Shown in pieces: positions 4,900-8,806 of a DNA stretch of 8,806 bases. The notes beneath the pieces were generated by a model that worked only from the letters and a program-made list of their open reading frames with translations, did no database searches and had not been told where the DNA came from. The stretch lies in NCBI GenBank assembly GCA_946478655.1, contig CAMLDG010000009.1, positions 1 to 8,806 of the forward strand. The letters are read 5' to 3'. The stretch is from an uncultured Nitrosotalea sp. (GTDB taxonomy: Archaea; Thermoproteota; Nitrososphaeria; Nitrososphaerales; Nitrosopumilaceae). Position numbers and translations under genes: made by a program. Within the stretch, counting starts at the first letter, position 1. Every line of letters begins with the position of its first letter.

Positions 4900-5763
4900 C
4901 TAGTAGTTTTTAATCAGCAACTCAGTGTGTCCAGTTCTCTTTTGAGATACAGAATTGATGAACCTATTTGCGTTTATCTCTATTATTCCATCTGAAAATT
5001 CTTTGAAGAGTTTTATTATTTCACTAGATTTTGAGTTGGATAACAGTACCTTGACGCCTTTTTTATCAAGTGCCTTGAATTTTGCATATAGTCTTTCTTG
5101 GTCGCTAAAATCAAAGTCACTATCAGTATAGCTAGTAAAACTAGCAGTGGCACTAACTGGCTGATAAGGTGGATCTAGATATACAAAATCCCCATGCCCT
5201 ACCCCTTTTAGTGCATCTTCAAAATCCTGGCATTTGATTGAAATGTCTTTTGATTGCAATGTTTTACTTACTTCAAAAAGATTTTCCTTGTTTACAATGT
5301 TTGGATTTACGTATCTACCAACAGGAACATTGAATTTTCCTTTGCTGTTTACACGGTATAATCCATTAAAGCATGTCTTGTTAAGAAAGATCAATCTTGA
5401 TACTTTATCGATTTCATTTTTTGGATTTGCTTCTCGCACCTTGTAATAGTATGTACTCTGGTTTTTGGAATAATTTTCAGCGTGGTTTTCTAGTGATTCC
5501 ACAAGTTCCTTTACTTTATCCCTAATTGTGACATATGATAATATCAGATCAGAATTAAGGTCAGAGATTAACCACTTTTTTCTTTCTTTGGAGACAAGTG
5601 AAAAGAAGACTGCGCCTCCCCCTAGGAATGGTTCAAAATATCTCTCGAATTTACTAGGAATATGACTTGTAATTACAGGTAAGAGCTGTCTCTTGCCTCC
5701 TGCCCATTTGACAAATGGTTTTGGAGCAACTGAGATTAGCTGGTATTCTTGTTTCAATACCAA
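4900..5763 (-). CDS. dam: DNA adenine methyltransferase, Dam/D12 class, 287 aa
   Basis: This is an N6-adenine methyltransferase using S-adenosylmethionine. The alpha-class motif order is complete. FVKWAGGKRQLLP (17-29) and EPFLGGGAVFF (44-54) form the AdoMet site with acidic D68. NKTCFNGLYRVN (128-139) is the Dam/DpnM-type recognition region. DPPY (197-200) is the catalytic motif, followed by ASFTSYTD. The C-terminal R-F-I-N-S and LLIKNY also fit. The length is normal for the family. GATC is the commonest target of this class, but specificity cannot be read from sequence. The frame holds no ATG at all. The start is TTG at 5763 or TTG at 5757, with an in-frame TAG just upstream (5764-5766). 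No restriction endonuclease gene is adjacent, so it is a solitary methylase or part of a two-gene unit with the AbiTii-like gene downstream. Confidence 0.93.
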   Translation of the reverse strand: MVLKQEYQLISVAPKPFVKWAGGKRQLLPVITSHIPSKFERYFEPFLGGGAVFFSLVSKERKKWLISDLNSDLILSYVTIRDKVKELVESLENHAENYSKNQSTYYYKVREANPKNEIDKVSRLIFLNKTCFNGLYRVNSKGKFNVPVGRYVNPNIVNKENLFEVSKTLQSKDISIKCQDFEDALKGVGHGDFVYLDPPYQPVSATASFTSYTDSDFDFSDQERLYAKFKALDKKGVKVLLSNSKSSEIIKLFKEFSDGIIEINANRFINSVSQKRTGHTELLIKNY

Positions 5764-5776
5764 CTAATTGGAAAAT

Positions 5777-5792
5777 TATATTTCGTTTAATT
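5777..5792 (-). promoter_or_regulatory. Candidate promoter of the Dam gene
   Basis: Two overlapping AT elements, AATTAAA and AAATATAA on the minus strand, lie 14-35 nt before the TTG codons at 5763 and 5757. Either could be the TATA box of a leaderless transcript. A GATC lies 12 bp further upstream (5804-5807). Confidence 0.4.
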
Positions 5793-5867
5793 AGATAACA
5801 AAAGATCACACGTTGTGTAACTTTTTTTAATCAAAAATAAAACACAAGATAGCTTAGAGTAAGTTCA

Positions 5868-5901
5868 AGAATAAAAGTAAAAGGAGAAGGGATTTAATCC
5901 C
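5868..5901 (-). terminator. Hairpin plus T-rich tract at the end of amoA
   Basis: Read on the minus strand, GGGAT-TAA-ATCCC (5901-5889) forms a 5-bp stem whose loop is the amoA stop codon. It is followed by a T-rich tract, TTCTCCTTTTACTTTTATTC. T-rich tracts are the main archaeal termination signal; the hairpin may help. Confidence 0.5.
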
Positions 5902-6544
5902 ACTTAGACCAGGCTGCCATCCATCTGTATGTCCATGTTGTAAGCTTGGTTCCCAATGCAGTCATCGTTACTGTCAAAACTGCACTAGCACCTGCACCTA
6001 GCGCGACGGGACTATCATAGAACTTTCCTACTTGGGGTTCTATTGGAGTCATGTATGGAGGCAATGTGGTTCTTGGGTATTTGAAAGCAGTCTCAAGAGG
6101 ATCATCTATTGTGATTAGATTGATCATGTTGAACAACGACATTGACATACCACAGAGTACACCGCCTATCAGGATCAAAGAGTGTTTGTTTCTCTTTGTT
6201 GCCCAATATGCCAAATCCATCAGTATTGCCGATGGAATCCACATTGGCACAACGACGAAGCTGTATGGATATCCTAAGGAGAACCACGCACCTTTTGCAA
6301 TCCAAGTATACACTGTCATTATTAGTGCATAGTATGTTGCTGTTCCTGGAACACCAGTGAACGTAAGGTAGTATGCTGCACCGACTGCGAGCATCAATGA
6401 TTGTGATAGAGTAAATATCACATAAGATGTCCACATCCAGTCAGTATAGAAGATGTAGTCTCCTGCGTTGATTGTCAACAAGGTCGAGTTGACTGCTACC
6501 ACTACTATGAATAAGTAGTGAGTACATCGTCTTAGCCAGACCAT
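5894..6544 (-). CDS. amoA: Ammonia monooxygenase subunit A
   Basis: The start MVWLRRCTHYLFIVVVAVNS, the centre FTGVPGTATYYALIM, LPPYMTPIEPQVGKFY and the end TYRWMAAWSKWD are archaeal AmoA signatures. The length of 216 aa is the standard full length. It is an integral membrane subunit of the copper-containing AMO that oxidizes ammonia to hydroxylamine, with several membrane segments (about 11-28, 38-60, 69-90, 97-114, 122-143 and 179-199). It is the widely used phylogenetic marker for these archaea, and the gene opens with the ATGGTCTGGCT stretch used in amoA surveys. The segment from about residue 37 to 60 and the ITIDDP region should be informative for placing the lineage. The ATG lies 24-31 nt from TTTATATA, so the transcript is probably leaderless. 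amoX is 129 bp upstream. Confidence 0.99.
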   Translation of the reverse strand: MVWLRRCTHYLFIVVVAVNSTLLTINAGDYIFYTDWMWTSYVIFTLSQSLMLAVGAAYYLTFTGVPGTATYYALIMTVYTWIAKGAWFSLGYPYSFVVVPMWIPSAILMDLAYWATKRNKHSLILIGGVLCGMSMSLFNMINLITIDDPLETAFKYPRTTLPPYMTPIEPQVGKFYDSPVALGAGASAVLTVTMTALGTKLTTWTYRWMAAWSKWD

Positions 6545-6567
6545 TGGTTTGTATGCGGGAAGTGATG

Positions 6568-6575
6568 TATATAAA
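6568..6575 (-). promoter_or_regulatory. TATA box of amoA (leaderless)
   Basis: TTTATATA on the minus strand is centred about 27 nt before the amoA ATG at 6544, putting the transcript start within one or two bases of the ATG. This is a strong element and indicates amoA has its own promoter. Confidence 0.7.
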
Positions 6576-6611
6576 ATTTTATGATGTCCGAGATCAGCAG
6601 AAAATAAACAT

Positions 6612-6628
6612 TATCTCATTTTGAGATA
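6612..6628. repeat. Inverted repeat TATCTCA-TTT-TGAGATA between amoX and amoA
   Basis: The arms are 7 bp and perfect with a 3-nt loop, lying 37 bp upstream of the amoA TATA box and 45 bp past the amoX stop. It may be a hairpin that protects or ends the amoX transcript, or a protein site for amoA control. The 3-nt spacing suits either. Confidence 0.5.
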
Positions 6629-6640
6629 GCTCTACAGACG

Positions 6641-6668
6641 AATAATAAAAGAAAAGAATGAAAAGGAA
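6641..6668 (-). terminator. T-rich terminator-like tract after amoX
   Basis: On the minus strand, the stretch just after the amoX stop reads as TTCCTTTTCATTCTTTTCTT and continues TTATTATT. This is a typical archaeal oligo-T termination tract without a strong hairpin. Confidence 0.45.
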
Positions 6669-6673
6669 TTTTC

Positions 6674-7036
6674 CTATCCGAAGAAGACACAGTCAGTCAC
6701 AAGTGTTGCGATAGCAATTGCTGCGATCACACCAGCTATAAGACCATTGTACGTCTTCGCTTTTGAGGTACCTTCTGTTACTACCTTAACAGAGAACAAG
6801 TACCCAATAGCTTCTATGATTGTAAGTACAGTTAACGCAAAGTGTGCGCTTGGCGGTGGATATGCCCATGGATAATAAACAGTTGCAACGGCAACTCCTC
6901 CCCATGTTCCTGCCCAGAGTGCAACGAATGCACCAGTGATGAGTCCAACCATGTCCTCTACACGTTTGCCTATCATTTTACTGACGTCGGAACTGGAAGC
7001 TCCGCCACCTGTACCGAATCCTTTTGGTAAGGTCAT
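6674..7036 (-). CDS. amoX: Ammonia monooxygenase-associated subunit AmoX
   Basis: This small membrane protein (120 aa) begins MTLPKGFGTGGGASSSDVSK. The Gly/Ser-rich leader (7-16) is followed by three hydrophobic segments at about 29-54, 63-86 and 97-118. The middle TWGGVAVATVYYPWAYPPP and the YNGLIAGVIAAIAIATLVTD end are typical of the conserved protein encoded between amoA and amoC in archaea, named AmoX. It has no bacterial counterpart in pMMO/AMO and is now regarded as an additional structural subunit of the archaeal enzyme. No copper-ligand motif is apparent, consistent with a structural rather than catalytic role. The gene has its own TATA box and starts 104 bp after the end of amoC. Confidence 0.93.
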   Translation of the reverse strand: MTLPKGFGTGGGASSSDVSKMIGKRVEDMVGLITGAFVALWAGTWGGVAVATVYYPWAYPPPSAHFALTVLTIIEAIGYLFSVKVVTEGTSKAKTYNGLIAGVIAAIAIATLVTDCVFFG

Positions 7037-7060
7037 TTGGATTTATTGACAGATGTATGT

Positions 7061-7067
7061 TTTTAAA
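7061..7067 (-). promoter_or_regulatory. TATA box of amoX (leaderless)
   Basis: TTTAAAA on the minus strand is centred 28 nt before the amoX ATG (7036). Together with the terminator-like element after amoC, it suggests amoX is transcribed on its own. Confidence 0.65.
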
Positions 7068-7087
7068 TCTTTTCCTACGATGAGGTA

Positions 7088-7104
7088 CAACTTACGTTAA
7101 GTTG
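7088..7104. repeat. Inverted repeat CAACTTA-CGT-TAAGTTG upstream of amoX
   Basis: The arms are 7 bp and perfect around three bases. It lies 20 bp upstream of the amoX TATA box, a position suited to a regulator, and just after the amoC terminator hairpin. Its sequence is unlike the repeat upstream of amoA. Confidence 0.5.
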
Positions 7105-7120
7105 ATCGGAGAAAAATAAG

Positions 7121-7138
7121 AAAAAAGCGCTTTTGCGC
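7121..7138 (-). terminator. Intrinsic-terminator-like hairpin after amoC
   Basis: On the minus strand, GCGC-AAAA-GCGC is followed at once by TTTTTTCTTATTTTTC. It lies within 3 bp of the amoC stop codon. This short GC hairpin with a T-run would end or attenuate amoC transcripts before amoX. Confidence 0.65.
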
Positions 7139-7140
7139 GT

Positions 7141-7704
7141 TTATGGGATTGATCTACTGTACAATTTGCCTTCGAGGGCCATCTTGTACATTTCTGCAAT
7201 GTATGGGTTCTCACCTGGTGTTTCTGCTCCAAGTTCGACGAGTCGTGCGTATACTCTTACTACATAGGCAAGTGCGCCCATGAAAGCAACTACGACACCC
7301 ATGTTGAACATCCAGTGGTTTGGAACTGCGAAGATCTCCTCTACATACCAGAAGTGCCACATCTCATTGACACCTATTGTGAACATGGTTGCCAAGTAAC
7401 CAAGGATGGTCATCTTGAGACCGGTGTTCATTGAGTTGTTTGGACCTCTCAGAATTGGTACCTTTCTGTCATAGACAGCTACCATTCCCCATCCTAATGG
7501 AAGAGCAATGAAGTGGCTGTATAACCACCAGTGTGCTGGTGTGAAGGCACTATCTCTGATTGATGTCTGGTGTAAAGATCCGTCTACGAAGTTATCGACC
7601 TCTACTGATGCAGCGATTGATCCCAATGCGATGACGATAAGCCAGATCTTTTTCAGTCTCTGGATTTCGACTTCTTTTGGAATTAATGTCGGCATTTGTG
7701 CCAT
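7141..7704 (-). CDS. amoC: Ammonia monooxygenase subunit C
   Basis: This 187-aa integral membrane subunit begins MAQMPTLIPKEVEIQRLKKI and contains LRGPNNSMNTGLKM and VRVYARLVELGAETPGENPY, all typical of archaeal AmoC. Metal ligands of the PmoC/AmoC family are visible. D41-x3-H45-x12-H58 matches the CuC spacing of PmoC. N113-x3-H117 and H130 (GVNEMWHFW and VPNHW) match the CuD-type site, one residue shorter in the second spacing as I recall it. AmoC is considered the likely site of catalysis. The four or so membrane segments include 20-36, 60-78, 98-118 and 130-150. The start ATG (7704) has TATTTAAAA 24-32 nt upstream, so the transcript is leaderless. The gene is transcribed away from amoB across a 256-bp gap. 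Confidence 0.99.
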   Translation of the reverse strand: MAQMPTLIPKEVEIQRLKKIWLIVIALGSIAASVEVDNFVDGSLHQTSIRDSAFTPAHWWLYSHFIALPLGWGMVAVYDRKVPILRGPNNSMNTGLKMTILGYLATMFTIGVNEMWHFWYVEEIFAVPNHWMFNMGVVVAFMGALAYVVRVYARLVELGAETPGENPYIAEMYKMALEGKLYSRSIP

Positions 7705-7728
7705 GAAGTGTGGAATGATTCACAGTTA

Positions 7729-7735
7729 TTTAAAA
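7729..7735 (-). promoter_or_regulatory. TATA box of amoC (leaderless)
   Basis: TTTTAAA on the minus strand is centred 27-28 nt before the amoC ATG at 7704. No ribosome-binding motif precedes the ATG. Confidence 0.65.
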
Positions 7736-7847
7736 GATGAGTTATGATTTCTATAAAATAAAATATAATTTTTACAATATATAACCTGAAATTATATTGA
7801 GATTAAGTAAAGTCAACATACAATTACAGAATAATATGATGATAAAA

Positions 7848-7861
7848 ATGGCATGAGCCAT
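7848..7861. repeat. Short inverted repeat ATGGC-ATGA-GCCAT in the amoC-amoB gap
   Basis: Five-base arms around four bases, roughly midway between the two divergent promoters. It is short enough to be chance, but lies in a region with no other content. Confidence 0.3.
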
Positions 7862-7893
7862 GATTAACATGGATGCATATCACAAAGTCAATT

Positions 7894-7911
7894 CATCAGA
7901 TGGATCTGATG
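7894..7911. repeat. Inverted repeat CATCAGA-TGGA-TCTGATG just upstream of the amoB TATA box
   Basis: The arms are 7 bp and perfect with a 4-bp spacer. The element ends 4 bp before the AT-rich amoB promoter core, overlapping the place where the BRE and upstream regulators bind, and is a good operator candidate. A GATC (7903-7906) spans its centre. Confidence 0.55.
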
Positions 7912-7915
7912 GGGC

Positions 7916-7926
7916 AAAATATATAT
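7916..7926 (+). promoter_or_regulatory. TATA box of amoB
   Basis: AAAATATATAT lies 35-45 nt before the amoB ATG (7961). The start of transcription would be near 7947, leaving a leader of about 10-15 nt, unlike the leaderless amoA, amoX and amoC. No Shine-Dalgarno motif is visible in that leader. Confidence 0.65.
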
Positions 7927-7960
7927 CGTTGTAGTTTCTCAGTTGGTTTAGTTAAGCGAT

Positions 7961-8527
7961 ATGGTCGATAAGAAGTTTATTGTGGCTGCAATAGGTGTGA
8001 TAGTAGCACTTGGAGCAGTTGGACCATCATTAGCACAAATGTTCCAACATGCTGAGGCACATGGTGTCCAGGCACAGTTACAGAGTCGTTTCGTCAGAAT
8101 AGATGGTGAGACTTGGTCAAAACAATCTGTTCACACAGGAGACACTCTAACAGTATCTGGTAAATTTGTAAGTCTTGTAAACAGAGACTTGCGAGGCTGG
8201 TACACAGTATACGGTGACTCACCAAACGCTGGTAACAGATGGGAGATTGTCGCAAGAGATCCACCTGGTAACGTAATTACAATACCAGCAAACTCTGTGA
8301 TCCCATACAAGTTGACCATCAAGGCACTTGAACCAGCAGTATATCACATGCATACGCAGCTTAACGTAGCAAGCATCGGTCCAGGTCTAGGTCCAGGACA
8401 AACAGTCGTGGTAACAGGCGATCCAATCGTAAAACCAATTCCATATGCAAACGTCATCTATCAATCGATAGTCATTGGAGTAGGATATGCGGTTACATTC
8501 GCAACAAGACCTTGGCAAGTGATTTAA
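7961..8527 (+). CDS. amoB: Ammonia monooxygenase subunit B (short archaeal form)
   Basis: This 188-aa protein contains VQAQLQSRFVRIDGETWSKQ, VNRDLRGWYTVYGDSPNAGN, RWEIVARDPPGNVITIPANS and ends YAVTFATRPWQVI, all typical of archaeal AmoB. A signal peptide (MVDKKFIVAAIGVIVALGAV) exports it. One cupredoxin-like domain (about 34-155) and a C-terminal membrane anchor (about 164-184) follow. The second cupredoxin of bacterial PmoB is absent, as is usual in archaea. The copper site equivalent to PmoB CuB is present: His34 as the future N-terminal residue after cleavage at AEA|H, and His129/His131 in HMH. An earlier possible cut, SLA|Q after residue 25, would instead leave MFQHAEA in front of His34. 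The gene runs opposite to amoC from its own promoter. Confidence 0.98.
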   Translation: MVDKKFIVAAIGVIVALGAVGPSLAQMFQHAEAHGVQAQLQSRFVRIDGETWSKQSVHTGDTLTVSGKFVSLVNRDLRGWYTVYGDSPNAGNRWEIVARDPPGNVITIPANSVIPYKLTIKALEPAVYHMHTQLNVASIGPGLGPGQTVVVTGDPIVKPIPYANVIYQSIVIGVGYAVTFATRPWQVI

Positions 8528-8540
8528 AACAATCACCCCC

Positions 8541-8556
8541 TCTCTTTTCATTTTCT
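8541..8556 (+). terminator. T-rich terminator-like tract after amoB
   Basis: TCTCTTTTCATTTTCT starts 14 bp past the amoB stop. This pyrimidine/T-rich run is a typical archaeal terminator and separates amoB from the convergent small membrane gene. Confidence 0.5.
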
Positions 8557-8589
8557 AAGTCCAATCCAGTAGAAACTATTTTCTAAAAA

Positions 8590-8806
8590 TCAGAACTGAT
8601 GTCTGGCTTTGTTAAATTCCAAAGTCCACTTTCTTACATAGTAAAGCGGAATTAGAATAGATATTGGAAGCACAATTATCATTCCAAATGGCCATGAGAT
8701 ACTCATTTGAATTACCAAGTCTATAAAAAAAATAATCACTTCGATTATTATTCCGTTGATTAGCTTTTGTATTCTATAAAATGCAATCAACTGAGTAACA
8801 AATGTA
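8590..8806 (-). CDS. Small two-segment membrane protein, 5' end outside window (partial)
   Basis: The frame is open from the TGA at 8590-8592 to the right edge of the window with no stop. The visible 71 residues end RKWTLEFNKARHQF. Two hydrophobic stretches are clear, NGIIIEVIIFFIDLVIQMSI and FGMIIVLPISILIPLYYV, separated by SWPFG, with a basic C-terminal tail that should face the cytoplasm. I do not recognise the family. A TTG codon at 8788-8790 could be a start, but the frame continues in coding-like fashion (TFVTQ before it), so I treat the gene as truncated by the edge. It is convergent with amoB, 62 bp away. A role in AMO assembly is possible by position only; nothing in the sequence shows it. 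Confidence 0.55.
   Translation of the reverse strand, partial: TFVTQLIAFYRIQKLINGIIIEVIIFFIDLVIQMSISWPFGMIIVLPISILIPLYYVRKWTLEFNKARHQF

Noticed and set aside
6102..6434. 110-aa frame and the two plus-strand frames inside amoA
   Set aside because: They overlap the unmistakable AmoA coding frame; peptide content is random with many Cys and Arg residues.
7871..7933. Short ATG frame upstream of amoB (about 20 codons)
   Set aside because: It spans the operator candidate and TATA box of amoB, so it lies outside any amoB transcript; no coding signature.
1..8806. CRISPR array, insertion sequence or rRNA
   Set aside because: No regularly spaced direct repeats, transposase motifs or rRNA consensus are seen on either strand.

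Overview
The window comes from an ammonia-oxidizing archaeon of the Nitrososphaerota (Thaumarchaeota), most likely a group I.1a lineage related to Nitrosopumilus, Nitrosotenuis or Nitrosotalea. It carries a complete archaeal ammonia monooxygenase cluster (amoC, amoX, amoA and a short single-cupredoxin amoB). It also has AT-rich DNA, tRNA genes with small bulge-helix-bulge introns and no encoded CCA, TATA boxes 23-28 nt before start codons (leaderless transcripts), and a DUF6659-type protein. I cannot assign genus or species from sequence alone.

Layout. 1-198: 3' end of a thioredoxin/peroxiredoxin-like gene (+). 223-310: tRNA-Ile(GAT) with a 13-nt intron (+). 423-773: DUF6659-like protein (+), which overlaps by 7 nt at its 3' end the convergent gene 767-1666 (-). 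That gene encodes a winged-helix regulator with a degenerate cobalamin-binding-like sensor region. 1667-2084: non-coding interval with an 8-bp-arm inverted repeat upstream of the regulator and a 14-bp palindrome around the TATA box of the next gene. 2085-2471: ribbon-helix-helix-like protein with a C-terminal Cys/His motif (+). 2476-2597: tRNA-Leu(TAA) with two introns (-). 2697-2770: tRNA-Thr(GGT) (+). 2786-4117: membrane PAS histidine-kinase-like protein whose phospho-acceptor histidine is lysine (-). 4294-4803: AbiTii-like protein (-). 4900-5763: Dam-family DNA adenine methyltransferase (-). 5894-7704: amoA, amoX and amoC on the minus strand, transcribed C, X, A. 7961-8527: amoB, divergent from amoC (+). 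8590-8806: partial small membrane protein (-).

How the genes work together. AmoA, AmoB, AmoC and AmoX are membrane subunits of the copper enzyme that oxidizes ammonia to hydroxylamine, the energy-yielding step of this organism. The expected copper ligands can be read in AmoB (His34, His129, His131) and AmoC (Asp41/His45/His58 and Asn113/His117/His130). Each amo gene has its own TATA element, and amoC is followed by a terminator-like hairpin, so the cluster looks like several small transcription units rather than one operon.

Between the tRNA genes and amo lies a minus-strand trio: dam methylase, AbiTii-like protein, and a kinase-like sensor without its histidine. It resembles a small accessory or defence insertion beside the core metabolic locus. 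The most notable observations are the doubly interrupted tRNA-Leu, the His-to-Lys kinase, the Dam/AbiTii pair, two regulators with palindromes at their own promoters, and two possible signal-peptide cuts in AmoB, one of which exposes a copper-ligand histidine.
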